DNA of 42,574 bases, taken from assembly GCA_000969725.1 (NCBI GenBank), contig JXSR01S011484.1; one strand, given 5' to 3'. The stretch's first letter is position 1. The number at the start of each line of letters is the position of its first letter. The position numbers were made by a program, and so were the translations under genes. Below the pieces are notes generated by a model that made no database searches, had not been told where the DNA came from, and was given only the letters and a program-made list of their open reading frames with translations. Shown here one piece after another: positions 1 through 11,150 of the stretch. Origin of the DNA: Ophiothrix spiculata. Taxonomy: Eukaryota > Echinodermata > Ophiuroidea > Amphilepidida > Ophiotrichidae.

Positions 1-1512
1 ATGTATACCGGTATAATTTATGTCATTTATATTCTTAAAGTAATCATACTTACCGAATATTATAATATATATAATGCAACGCATTTGTCAGTTTTGCGTC
101 GATAAGAAAAGAATGCATTAAAATAAGCTGGCATCTAGCTATTACGCAATTCCTGTCTTTCTGAGATTCATTCAACTGTCTGCGAACAATTGCAACATAT
201 GCTTCTACAAATAAAGTTGAATATGGAATTGATCCTTTTTATATAATTACATTAACTATAATTGTGTAGTGAGATATTTACAAAGACAACATAATTTCTT
301 GAAACTTTCAACTCATCTTCCATACAAAAACAAACCTAGCACGGGCAATGTCTTGCTTTCAGCTCCCAAGGGGGTCAATACTTTATTTCTACATCAACTG
401 TCTCCATGGAAACTGATGCTTTTCATTCTGCACTTCATAATTGTGATAAATGTACTGCATTCATGGATGAATATACAGCTTTAATCCAAAAACATAGCAT
501 CAAATGTGCATTACCAAAATATATTTTCCTATATTCAATACTGGATGTGTCAACAGAATTCAATTATGGCAGATGACCAGTACAGGTGGTTCCTAAATTT
601 GCTGCATTATTTCATTTTGAACAAACTTTTTTGCAAATATGTCAAAATAACGTTATACATAGTATGAATATGCCAAACAAAATTGAGTCCCAAGAATTTG
701 TTATGATCAAATTCTCAAGAATTTGTTAAATAACTAATCACATTATATGACAAAATTCGTCCATTATATTTTACTTATAAAGTAGTCTGAAAAATATAAG
801 TAGTAAAGTATATTGAACAATATTTAAGTGACAAATGGTTCACCAAAAAAACTCAGTTAAATTGAAAGACATATAAAAGGCTTGAAGCACTTTGCAATGC
901 AGGTCAGAACGTGAGGCAAACACCTAACCTCAAATACATGTGAAACATTATCCAATAATTACACACCTTCCTTAGTTTTCCCTGTGAGTTTTTGATATAA
1001 GATTCACAGAATACAACCTGTTTTTCACTACTAGGTTTTTATAGACAGTGTAAGATAAAACGGTTCACTTAGGTACAGACAAGATATATGCAATATCTCT
1101 TATTGGATTATCTTGCCATATCTTTTACATGGAACATTTTAATTTGAATATTTTGTAGCTCTTTAAATTGAATATTACATGGGTTTCAACCACTTTCTTG
1201 ATAGAATATTTGTTAATGCTTTTAAAGATTTGATTTCCTATGTTTCCAAATGTACATTCTATATTATCTTGCAGCTCTTGCATGTCTTTTACGTTGAAAT
1301 ACCATCTCATCGTTTATCTTTAGAGATTGCAACAAAACACAAATTGTGCAATTACTGTAGATAACCTGAACATGAAACAGCCTCATAAATAGCAATAGAA
1401 GTTACATTAATGTTCATCTATATATCATTGAATCAATTTAAATTTGGATATCTGTATTATTGTTTTAACACAAACCCTTAAAATCAAGTCATGACTCATG
1501 GACAGTATACTA
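1..1512. other. AT-rich background without recognisable feature
   Basis: No gene, RNA or clear transposon end was seen. The short open frames here are low-complexity and show no recognisable domain. The 13-mer CAAGAATTTGTTA occurs twice about 26 bases apart near 690-730, which looks like a small local duplication. Confidence 0.6.
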
Positions 1513-2050
1513 CAGGGTGTCCAAAAATGAACTGCACATGTTTAAATGTTAATAACTTTAAAACCAAGATTCATATTATGTATTGACAGAGGAGACTTGT
1601 AGAATTGTTTTGGTACCAAACATTATGAAATCAGTAACTGTGTAAGATAGTACGATGGTCTGAAAGTTCAAAGTGGTTGAGCCACTGTACCATCCAGTGT
1701 TTAAACTCTTCTGTCACTTCACCATTTCGACATGACACTTCATACGGCTAAACAGTTTAGAATAGCTTTATCAATTAATTTTTTCATGAAGAATCATATC
1801 ACTCGAGACAAATTAAACCCTGGCCCTTTCACTTTCATGATTTAAGTCAGCCCGATTACTTTCTTTTGGGTCATCTGAAGAACAGTACGTCTCAACACCC
1901 TATACTATTCCTAACCTGAAACAGAACATTGCCAGTGACATCAAGAAGATCAGGAAGAACATGTTCACAAACGTCCAGACCTTTGTTGATAGAGACAGAG
2001 AATGTTGAAATCTGCAAGGAGTCCATTCAGAACATATTCTGATATACTAG
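1513..2050 (+). mobile_element. Mariner-like DNA transposon remnant, internally deleted
   Basis: The left end reads TA followed by CAGGGTGTCCAAAAATGA, the form usual for mariner-type inverted repeats next to their TA target. About 300 bases downstream, in the same orientation, lies the C-terminal part of a DDE transposase (1821-2050). Only this short spacer separates the terminal repeat from the C-terminus, so most of the transposase gene is missing. No matching right inverted repeat was found downstream, so the 3' boundary is set at the end of the coding remnant and is arbitrary. Confidence 0.65.
1821..2050 (+). pseudogene. Broken Tc1/mariner transposase, C-terminal fragment
   Basis: From 1821 the frame reads WPFHFHDLSQPDYFLLGHLK, which fits the W-P-x-x-S-P-D-L-x-x-x-D-[FY]-F-L-W-G-[HY]-L-K block of DDE_3 type transposases around the last catalytic acidic residue. 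A frameshift near 1896 moves the match to another frame, which continues with YVSTPYTIPNLKQNIASDIK and then a segment ending in DRDREC. An in-frame TGA follows, then NLQGVHSEHIL, as in the usual family ending. In the intact family this enzyme cuts and rejoins transposon ends at TA sites in the nucleus. With one frameshift, one stop and no N-terminal or first catalytic part, this copy cannot be functional. Confidence 0.7.
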
Positions 2051-3890
2051 GCAACTTGATCTTGATTAAAAGGAGGTAATTTAGAATGTCTCTGAGTGTA
2101 ACTTAGAATGTTTGTTAAGGGGTAATGCTGGTGTGCACCATTTAAAGATAAGCATAATGCTAGAGTTGCGCTTTGACAAATGAAAATCATCTAAATGAGC
2201 ATTATGTAATATTATTAAGACAAAACCACAATCAAACATCTTCGTATTAACATTGTAAAAGCCATTTTGCTGCATAGGTCATCAACAACATTTTGACAAC
2301 AGCCCTATTTTTTAACTCCTGAACCTTACACCATTTTTTCGTGACACATTGTTTTTGCATGTTAAGAATAAACACCCAATATTTCACACGCATTCTTCAC
2401 ACTGTCCATCACACAAATTGCTCACAAGAATTGCAATTTTCTCTCATGGGATAGGTGAGATAAAGGCCATTGGTAAACCAGCTTCTAATCATTCATAATG
2501 AAAAAGGAAGTGTGAGTAAAACCACACAATATTGATGTACATTTTTGCAAAGTTGCTAATGAATCAAGTATTTTTCATCTTTTGTAGTGTTATCAAAATT
2601 GTTTTTCTTATCTCAGGATGTTAGTAAAGAATCAGAGGTTAATGAATTATTCAGTCTTTTTGTAATGAAAGCATCATGTTTGGTGGAATTTATGAAAATA
2701 CCCTGCCATCTTTTGAATATCATTGCTTAATGTTTTGTATTTTTTGATTGACATTTTAACAATGATGCAATTTTGCCATATATACCATTGTATAAAATCA
2801 AAAAGTTTCCCAATTTATAGACACATCATTTATCCACCAACACAAAAGTACATCTTGGTTGAAAAAATGGTACAGTATATCCAATATGCAAGCTTAATCA
2901 AAATTCAAAATAAATTATGTTATTTCAATGGGAAAAAACTCTTTAACTCAATCTTTAATCTACCTTGTGTGATGAGCGCTGTAATAATCCCTTTTCCTTA
3001 CCCTAATTGATCATCAGTAATCATCTCCAGACATCTACACCAGGCACGTTCTTGTACATCTTAAGCTGTTAAGTCTATGATGCTTGGTTACTTTTATTTA
3101 AAAGAATGATAAAATATTGAAAGTTCCAAAATAGAGTTGATAATAGAATGCTCTATATGAAATGCATCATGATACTTATAGTTTTAGTGAGTTTGTAAAA
3201 ATCTTCTGAGACAAAAACAACATCTTATTTGTGTTTGCATTTGCTGTTACAAGATTCCCACATGGTATTAAAGCATAATCCAGCCTTGTACTATAGTTCT
3301 TCCTTAAACTGATGTAGGTTATATTTAAACCCCACTTGCTGAAAGTACAATAATAGAAAATATGGTTCAAAATTATAAGCAAGAAACAAAATTTCTTGAG
3401 AAACACTGTTTCATACGATCTATTCTATTCTTCGCTATTTTTTACAAAGACACAATTTTATGTTGATATGTTTTTTTTACATCTTGCCTCAGTGCTAAAA
3501 AGTAATAAGCTCGAATCAGTTTGTCAGTCGATAAGTGGCTAAAATGCTTTCATGTGCATTCAATGACAGTCAACACTTACTACTAAATTAAGAAAGCTTC
3601 TCTAAGATGTCCATGTTGTACTTCAATGTATCATGTTTGAGACAAATCTGTCAATCTTTCCATTAGAGCTTATTTACAACTAAGAGCAAGATTCACAAGC
3701 CAATATCATAAGCAATATGGATATGGGCAAAATGCCTGAAAGACAGAACATCGTCGTATTTTAAAGCCAGAATCCAATTATTTGTTACTGAAACCTATAG
3801 CATCTATTTTAAGGTGCTAAGGTGCTGCATACAACAAGGCAAAATTAAAGCAAATAGTAAGGTTTACTAAATTATGCCACTAGTATTCTA
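2051..3890. other. AT-rich background without recognisable feature
   Basis: Nothing supported was found. The open frames at 2723-3010 (+) and 3176-3406 (-) are AT-driven, lack domain motifs and have no convincing splice context. Confidence 0.6.
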
Positions 3891-4899
3891 GAAGATCTCA
3901 TGATATTTCTCTTTATAAAGAATAGAATGCTGATGATGGTACACCTAAACATCTTTAAGAAAATTCTTCCAATAAACATCCTAACACATCTCTGCATTAT
4001 CTGGAAAGTAAAATAGCAAAGAATGGACAAATGCTGTACCATTTACAAATCCTATATCAAAGGAATAGTGGACTGAATACGTATTAGTTGTTGAAAATCT
4101 TAACATGAGATATTGACTACAAGTTCAATTTTGCTCTGATAATACTACCAGTAGTAGCAACCAGTCTAAAGAGTATATAAATATCCTTCAATGCAACTGC
4201 TATTACCATTCTCATAATAGGCTTAAATTAAAGGTAGTATGAATACTTTAGAAATAGCTTTTCAAGGCAACTTATTTTTAGAAGCCAATTGTAATCAGAA
4301 ATCAACATGGTCACAGTATTAGAGTTTCAAACACAATTTAATTTAGCAAAACAAAATGTTAAGCATCAAGTAGGAGTTCATTTGCTGGTCAAGGTGGTTA
4401 AATGTTTCTTTATCAATCCTTTTATATTTGATTACAACTAAAACAATTAAATCACAGAATTTTAACAAAAACGACCTACATCTTGTTGCATAACAAAAAC
4501 CCTCCTACCATATCCAATGTAAGTTCTCATAATAATGTAAAGCATTTGCAACTTTCAAATCCTGACCTTCAAGGTACAAACAGGATCCACACACTTGTTA
4601 GGTAGGCACCATGAAATGAATGATATTGATAAACAGCTCAGAAACTCAGTAATAGGTAAATATGCAGTCTAAGCAGATCTGCAAGGGCAAAGATAACATA
4701 TATAATGGAATTTTACCTTCTTAATTTTACAGACTTAATACATCACACAAGTATTGCAGCATTAATATTGGATATCACACTCCTACCATTTTCTTTTCAA
4801 TTAGTAATTGAGAATGCACAGCACATATATACAGACACACATGTTTATTCCTGATTTCTATTGAATGCAATACTCTGATAATTTCTTGTATTTCTCATA

Positions 4900-4968
4900 C
4901 AAACATCATATCATTTGTGTTGTCTTGAATGGTATTGCTGTATCTCGCAGTGACTCTTACACATGCTC
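4900..4968 (+). repeat. Direct repeat, copy 1 (69 bp)
   Basis: This 69-bp block is repeated at 5049-5117 with only two visible differences. The following bases (AATTTTCAAGATTTTGTGA) also recur, but only after about 71 extra bases in the second copy. The first copy therefore looks like a partial, internally deleted relative of the MITE at 5012-5217. Confidence 0.8.
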
Positions 4969-5011
4969 AATTTTCAAGATTTTGTGATTTAAAAATAAGC
5001 TTTATAATTGA

Positions 5012-5217
5012 GGTTAAGTCACATTGAGTACAAACTGAGAAAATGGCCCAAACATCATATCATTTGTGTTGTCTTAAATGGTATTGCTGTATCTCGCAGT
5101 GACTCTTACGCATGCTCTGATCATCAAATTACTACAAAACTTATACAGAATGTAGAAATGAAAATTCTGTAGCAGAAAATTGACATAACTCAATTTTCAA
5201 GATTTTGTGACTTAACC
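5012..5217. mobile_element. Short MITE with GGTTAAGTCACA terminal inverted repeats
   Basis: The element opens with GGTTAAGTCACA and closes with TGTGACTTAACC, an exact 12-bp inverted repeat, and is 206 bp long. It contains the second copy of the 69-bp direct repeat (5049-5117), including the CTGTATCTC word seen in several other elements of the window. There is no coding capacity. The terminal repeat size and internal AT-richness suit a non-autonomous DNA transposon; superfamily unknown. Confidence 0.65.
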
Positions 5218-6426
5218 CCCTTTTAGTTCTAGGGTCCTCAATTGGAAAGCAATTTGAATGCCTACCTAGTCTAGATTGGAAAACAAACAGGCCCATGAGC
5301 AACAGAAGACACCAAAACCATTAAGCAAAATATACCTGTGAAGCCCTGCATGAAAAAATGGGCAAACTGTAAAACCTGAAATATATTATTAACAACACCT
5401 TTATCAATTGTATATAAACTTAATGATGGCACCTAACGCTAAATATTCAAGCTACACTAAAGGTAAGTATCGAGATGCTCTGCATTTCTTAAATGAATTC
5501 ATGCTCATAGCTTTAGTGTTTACGTTAATAGTGGCATCATACTCTTGAGTTGTATTAGTATCTAACGGCAAGGTACTAAAATGGAAAACAACGAACCCAT
5601 ATTGTACTTTTTGTACCAACTCCTATTCATAGCAAAGAAATAGAGTATATTCATTGTTGAAAAGAGTACTGGATACATGCTCAAGTATGCCTCACTACAA
5701 GTAGTGACCAGACTATATAGGAATTATCTGCTATGAACTATCCTCAAATTCTATAGCTCTTCGTATTTCTGCCAGGTAGTAATGAATACTTGAGGTACAG
5801 CTGTCTAAGGTTGATTAGCTGTATATAGAAGCAGGTTGCAATCAGGCATTATTGGAGTAATGGAGAAACACGATAAAGGGTCAAACCGAGTTAAAAATAC
5901 ACATTTTCAGTTTAGCATCATCAAGCAGCAATTAAAGAGTTTATTTGCTTGGTCAAGGTGGCTCAATTTGTTTCTTAAATAATCCTCTATACTATGTTTT
6001 CAAAGAACATTGATCAAATTGGATGTTCTACTAAAATGTAAGACATCTCCAACTTGCAAATTGTGACCTTTTAAGGTTTGCCAATAAGTATATAAATCAG
6101 AGATATATTTTCCCTACACCATAATGTAGTATAAAATACCCAATATGGGCAATAAACCATATTGCTATGCTGTGCACAGGTGACATAATAATTAATCTGC
6201 TTGGTAATATGTGACGTGTTACATCAAAAGGTACAAGTTGTCTACCTTTGACAAAATTGAGATTTCTGTGTTACTTTAAAGAGAATAAATTAAGCTTTAA
6301 AATGATACCTTGCTTGTGAAAATTGAAGTTTTAATTTTGAAGATATGGTGAATAAAGATGACAATTTTCTTATTAATTTCTTTATAATTTACGAGCTTTA
6401 TTTGCCTGTATCTCAAAATTTGCTTG

Positions 6427-6857
6427 TTCAGTTTTCAGTTTTAGTTCAGTTCAGTTTTATTCATTCCCATAAACAAATAAATACACAAAAGATAAAATAT
6501 CAAACACATAAATCATACACGAAAAGAAATAATGAACAGCAATACATTATGGAGGAATAAGCTGAGCGGCCAATGAGGCTGGTAAATAGCCTATCCCTAA
6601 AATGAAAAACAGTTCAAGAAAAAAAAAAAAAATAAAAAAATAAAGTAAAGTGACCAAACAAAGACAAAGAACAAGACAAGGACATGCTCAAAGTACATTT
6701 TAGTTATACATGTTTATAAGAATTGTTTTATAATTTTGACGGAAAGAATTGACGGAACCGGAAATTTTGAGAACTTTTGGAAGTGAATTCCACAATACAG
6801 GACCATTTGAGCGGATACCACGGTCAGAAAAATATTTCTTGTTAAAAGTTATATTGA
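6427..6857 (-). mobile_element. 5'-truncated non-LTR (LINE) retrotransposon inside the MITE
   Basis: The insert lies between two copies of GCTTG (6422-6426 and 6858-6862), a likely target-site duplication, since the sibling MITE at 26190-26449 has only one copy at this point. On the minus strand it begins inside the C-terminal coding region, passes a stop at 6700, and ends in a tail rich in AACTG units preceded by GAATAAAACTG. Such short-unit tails are common in CR1/L2/RTE-like LINEs. The A/T tract at about 6618-6640 lies within its 3' untranslated region. Confidence 0.8.
6700..6857 (-). pseudogene. LINE ORF2 C-terminal fragment
   Basis: The minus-strand frame reads KLNITFNKKYFSDRGIRSNG followed by PVLWNSLPKVLKISGSVNSF and a short basic tail. 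The R-x-x-G-P-x-L-W-N-x-L-P-x-x-[IL] pattern with a later S-F-[KR] is the usual end of non-LTR retrotransposon polyproteins, after reverse transcriptase. The open frame continues upstream to 6942 for about 27 more codons, but these are MITE and flanking sequence and not part of the retrotransposon protein. It has no start codon, RT core or endonuclease, so it is a dead fragment. Confidence 0.7.
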
Positions 6858-7934
6858 GCTTGGCCGAGAACTTGTACCTTTTGATGTAACGCGTCACATA
6901 TGGTTGATTGTGCCCAGATATTGGGTACTTTTGAGGCTGCATAATAGATATGCAAAAGTAGTCTATATGAAAATATGTAGTCTAAGAAGATCTGCAAAGG
7001 CAAATGAATAAAATCTACAATGTAATTATTGGATGCTTAACAGAGTAAACATATTATACTAGTACAACAACACAAATTCAAAGTATACACATTTTTACTA
7101 CCTGTTTTGATTGCTTATAAATGTATCATTCTAATCAATTTCTTCTATGTCTCACACCTTTAAAGTAGCTTTATAGATGAAAGGCAATCTGAGTGTTGAC
7201 CCTTCCAGTCTAGATTGGAAAACAAACACCACCATGAGTAACAAATAACACTACAACCATTAAGCAAATTATACAGGTGAAATCTCCAGACATATCAGAG
7301 CTTAACAGGACGATTTGCAGTCAGAACAGATGACCAAACCCTGGTCAACTGGTAAATATCTACCCACTCAATGTTCTCTGATAGTTATGGTGACTGTTTT
7401 TACAAGTTTGAATTAATGAATTACCGTATACAGTCTGTAGATACAGACATAGGAAAGACAAAATAATGTGATTGGTCAGACCTGAAATTGTATTATCAAA
7501 AGAAATGTTCAAAATAACATGCAAAAGTGTGCATCCACATGAGAGTATCACACCAAACACACACACGCAAAAAATATTTAGTCCCAAAATCCCATTCTTA
7601 TTTCTTGTATTTGTTTCTTGAATTTCATCATCAGCCTATGGCTGCATGCTCTCATCAACAAATGGCTCAAGGTAATTTACATTGTAAATTCAGGCAACTG
7701 ATAGCTAAGATATGCACATTGGCTTTTATCTGAACCAAACATGACAGGAAAATACTATAGCCACAATAAATCCTATAAAAAGCTTTTAACTTCCAACAGC
7801 TTATAAGAAAAAAAACGTTTTGTGAATTAACAATTTATTACTCACTGATTGAAATCATTCATTGAGAATGAGCTCAAGAGTAGCAACAAAACATCAAATG
7901 GAACTCTTTGAAATTCTTTAAAAAAGAACAATTA

Positions 7935-8510
7935 TCCCTATTTAACGCAACCCCTCGAATTTGGCACAAAATTGCTTTTTCAGGCTGTAGCAACAATATC
8001 TAGACATGTGAAATTAAATACAGTGCTCAGAATGCCCCCAAATAGAAATACATTCTTTTTACCCAATTTTTCTATTTTCAAAGCATGATTTAATGGCTTA
8101 AATGGCCTGAAACCATGAGATTTTGTCCAATTTTAGGCCAAAATTTAGCTCAAAAATGGGGACAAAAACTGTCATAAAATTATGAAATGTTTATCAAATA
8201 AAATAATTTCTTTTGATTTGAAGAGATAATTATACTGGCTTCCTCAATAGAACCTAATAATATATACTTTTTGAACATAAGTAGCCAAAATACTGACTTT
8301 ATGAAAGATTAGTTTTAAGCAAGAAGCTCATTAATTATTCATGGACTTATTTGCATATGATTTGCATAATTGATAATGCAACCTCATTTTCAGAAAGCTG
8401 AATGTCCAAGCTATCCAGTGATGTGCGACTTTTAATACCATTACAAACGAGTCTCATTAAAAACACGCCATATAGTTCCTACTACCCAGTGCACACAATT
8501 CATGCCATTA
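7935..8510. mobile_element. Copy-2-specific insertion, probable AT-rich transposon
   Basis: In the paralogous copy at 33660-38036 the flanks of this block (near 35130-35170) are almost adjacent, so about 570 bases are extra here. I could not define inverted repeats or a target duplication. It contains two octamer words (8349-8367). The assignment as an insertion rests on the comparison with a single paralogue, so a deletion in the other copy is equally possible. Confidence 0.4.
8349..8367 (+). promoter_or_regulatory. Pair of ATTTGCAT octamer motifs
   Basis: Two exact ATTTGCAT words start at 8349 and 8360, one helical turn apart. ATTTGCAT is the POU-domain (Oct) consensus. They lie in a probable transposon insertion, so they may be incidental. 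No promoter or gene is visible beside them. Confidence 0.3.
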
Positions 8511-8518
8511 TTTATTTA

Positions 8519-8538
8519 TTTTTTTTTTGGGGGGGGGG
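8519..8538 (+). repeat. T10-G10 homopolymer junction
   Basis: Ten T are directly followed by ten G. Its length is likely unstable and error-prone in sequencing. Confidence 0.9.
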
Positions 8539-9819
8539 TTGAATAGGGTTATTGGTGGAGAGTATATAAATATTACTTATTAATAAATAGTAAAGTCACA
8601 GGCAATTCATCAAAATATTTCTTTACAAGATATACGGAGGACATAAATTCACAGGATATTAAAAACAATTACCTTGTTAATCCTGAATCATTTAAATCTG
8701 CAATTATTTTTTCATTATCAATAACACTGAAGTTGTTTTGAAAAGTTTTTCAAGTGAAATTCTCCTTACCATTTCATTGCAGATCTTTTAAGAGATATCT
8801 GTCAAAAAAATCAGGTTAAATAAATCAAACTAACCTGCTTAGGTATCCCACGCTAATCTCGCTAAAAGCAACTATATTCTACACAAATGTTTATGTTCTA
8901 ATCATGAAAGACAGTGTATAATAACTAATGTGGGTTTAAACCGGTTTCTGAGTCTGTAGCCGACACTTTGCATCAAACCACACCACAAAGGGTGGGTATT
9001 TAAAGTTGTTTAAATTCATTAGAATGGGTACTTCTATAAGTTGCCATATATTGCTGTTGCCTAAAATAATCATAAAGTTGCCAAACTAACAATCTAAGAT
9101 CCATTGTTTTCCTTCCTATTGTTTCATGACATATTAAATATCTCTGTAAGTAAACTTTCATCACAAGCTCCCGCTGAAAAAGCAATATTTAAAGTGGTTA
9201 TCATTGGGGGTACATCCATAAGTTTCCATAAGCTATTACAGTGGTATTCTGTTAACACAAAATCACCGGGGGCCAAAGTTTTTAGTTTGTGTTTTCCACA
9301 TGATTTCAAATAGAAATCAATACTTGGGACCAAACAATCATTTTGTGTTATCAGGGTTTTTGTGCTGACAGATTTTGTTCCACTGTATCAAAAAGAGTGT
9401 TAGGTTGCCAAATTGAAAATCTGAGGTAAATACAGAATTGTCCATCAAACACAAATGCTCTTTTACCAAATGTCCTTTCTCAATGAACAAAACATTTAGT
9501 TGAGAATGAAATATCTACTTCATTGACTAAGCATTACAGAAAACAAATGAATTTCATTTGAAGCCAGGGTGAATATATCAAATATTAAAAAGATATCAAA
9601 TCAGCATCAAATTCCAACATTTCAAACCAAACTTCCTACTTATAAGAAAGATACCTGGCATTTCCGTTGCATTAAATCTCTGACAGATAAGAATGATGGC
9701 TGTCTAAATTAATGAATATTGATTTTGAATTAGCTGTACACTTTGCTTCTATCTATTTACTTTAAAAGGTTATCTGATGTCATTGTGTTTTTCCAACTTG
9801 TTCAGGTGTTATATTAAAG

Positions 9820-10035
9820 ACGATCGCGGTGTTTATTCAAGAGGGCAGGGTATTAACAGAATTTGTTGGTCAGTGGCGGAAGATTTTGACAAAACGTGTG
9901 CGTGGTATCTCAGCGTAATATTTGCGCCTAATACGCAAAACGCGCAATTGCTTTTTACGCATTGTCTTCCCGGTAAGCGCCGAAAATGGCGCGAAATAAT
10001 AACGAGTAGCTACGAGTGCTCCTGAGCCAATGGGC
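9820..10035. promoter_or_regulatory. CpG-rich promoter-like patch with E2F-type and CCAAT motifs
   Basis: This roughly 200-bp patch is visibly richer in CpG than its surroundings. It holds GGCGCGAAA at 9988-9996, whose complement TTTCGCGCC is an E2F consensus, a nearby AAGCGCCGAAAATGG, and a CCAAT box at 10027-10031. No TATA box and no adjacent coding exon were recognised, so direction is unknown. The open frame at 9777-10025 (+) covers it but has no recognisable domain. It could be a CpG-rich promoter, an orphan element, or a less decayed transposon. Confidence 0.3.
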
Positions 10036-10150
10036 CTTCAGTGATAAAACTTTTTACGTGTGATTTCCTATACCACAAAATGCTGATTTTGAAATATTTG
10101 CTACCTGTAGAATTTTTTAATATTTTGCTGGTCAATAGTGAATGTCAAAT
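10030..10150 (+). repeat. Block paralogous to 42110-42230
   Basis: Both blocks start with GGCCTTCAGTGA and continue with similar spaced words (tgtg-ttttcctat, gattttt-aaata). The order relative to the other shared block (11990-12300 with 41440-41740) is swapped between the two regions, as expected from a tandem array of units. Confidence 0.45.
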
Positions 10151-10396
10151 CAAGAAAAAAAATGGGGTCACTGACTGTTTTCAAAAGATAGCTAGAGATG
10201 TAATTACATGGGGTAAAATCTAAAAAAACATTTTCATCTCCGGGAATATCGAAATTATGTTTTATAATATCAAACATATAAAAAAAGTCAATTACTCGCT
10301 CATGTTTTCAAGTTATCGTCAATTTAAAAGAAAATGACGTCATTATATTTGACGTCATAGCGCGCTTAGATGATCGGTGACCCCCATTTTTTATTG
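10151..10396. repeat. Inverted-repeat element containing two perfect CRE palindromes
   Basis: The left arm (10151-10175) has AAAAAATGGGGTCACTGA and the right arm (10373-10396) is its approximate complement, TCGGTGACCCCCATTTTTTA. Between them are two exact TGACGTCA palindromes at 10335-10342 and 10350-10357, followed by GCGCGC. The layout suits a MITE of about 250 bp. TGACGTCA is the CREB/ATF site; regulatory activity here is inference only. Confidence 0.45.
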
Positions 10397-10519
10397 CTGA
10401 ATTTTGAAGTTTAGACTCTTCTCTAATAACTGACAAAAAATAAACAAAATCTACAGGCAGGAACTTATCACTGTGATCGTCCTTAAGAGAGAATTGATTA
10501 CTGATTACTAACATGTGTT

Positions 10520-11150
10520 GTTCTAATCCAGATTGGTTTTTTAACTGTTATTGGAACATTTTCTTGTGGCTGTCCAGTCCGTATGAGCCCTAAATGCCAG
10601 AAACTTCATTTCGCGCTACAGGTGAAAATACATGTTCTATGTGGTAATTTGCCGAAATTGATTATTTGACAGATTCACAATCCTTGTGCCTACTACAAAA
10701 TACCATCAAAGTTTCATTTTAAGAAAATGATAGGAAATATAAAATAAATCTGCATATTTTTAAGACATTCAACAGAAAATATGGGGCTTACTGATCTTTA
10801 AACACATTGATCTCAGTTATACTATTTACTCCATGACAAACTTTGACAGACCATAATTTGACTTCTTGAAATCGATTTAAGTTCATTGAGGTGTCATTTT
10901 AATCCTTATAACATGGTCTTTGCAAATATTTGAAAAAGTGAAAATTACATAAGGTTGTTTGGGATGGACGGTCACATTTTCTCCTTATTTTTAGGCAAAG
11001 TATGAAAATATGGCCGCAGACTACCACGGATCTTTACTTGTGATTATATTAAAATAAGATGTCATCTCATAGTAAATTCATCTAATTTTAATAAAATCTC
11101 TGATCAATGACATTTCCGTAAGTAATATTGTAAGAGTATTAACCCTAACA
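10520..11150. other. AT-rich background without recognisable feature
   Basis: No gene, RNA or clear repeat boundary was seen in this stretch. Confidence 0.55.

Larger units (their letters stand above)
3900..5380 (+). repeat. Diverged segment copy 1 of 3
   Basis: This stretch shares colinear blocks with 5530-10000 and 33660-38036. Anchors are the 'gctggtcaaggtgg' block near 4385 (partners near 5950 and 34080), the 'gcagtctaagcagatc' block near 4664 (partners near 6978 and 34190), and the 'agtctagattggaaaac' block at 5268 (partners at 7207 and 34430). Similarity is strong in patches and lost between them, as expected of an old duplication. It directly adjoins copy 2, which suggests a tandem origin. 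No shared conserved coding frame was found. Confidence 0.6.
6207..6902 (-). mobile_element. MITE interrupted by a nested LINE fragment
   Basis: The terminal repeats are ATATGTGACGTGTTACATCA on the left and its near-perfect complement ending ACGCGTCACATAT on the right. Bases 6207-6426 and 6858-6902 together match, in reverse orientation, the uninterrupted 260-bp element at 26190-26449. The extra DNA between is a LINE 3' end flanked by GCTTG on both sides. The element is non-autonomous; no transposase is present. Confidence 0.85.
5530..10000 (+). repeat. Diverged segment copy 2 of 3
   Basis: The segment is colinear with 33660-38036 over most of its length: 5600-5800 with 33760-33960, 7140-7740 with 34370-34960, 8590-8625 with 35214-35250, 8790-8990 with 35925-36130, and 9655-9780 with 37895-38018. 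It carries two insertions absent from copy 3: the MITE at 6207-6902 and an AT-rich block at about 7935-8510. Copy 3 carries a Tc1-like insertion that copy 2 lacks, so each provides an empty site for the other. Confidence 0.75.

Noticed and set aside
5458..5468. Strong donor-like AAAGGTAAGTAT
   Set aside because: No upstream open exon or promoter context and no matching acceptor; isolated donor-like words are expected by chance.
7360..7587. Minus-strand hydrophobic frame with a similar frame in the paralogous segment (34567-34797)
   Set aside because: The two DNA copies differ by indels that are not multiples of three and by a different stop position, so the resemblance follows from the shared DNA and not from a conserved exon.
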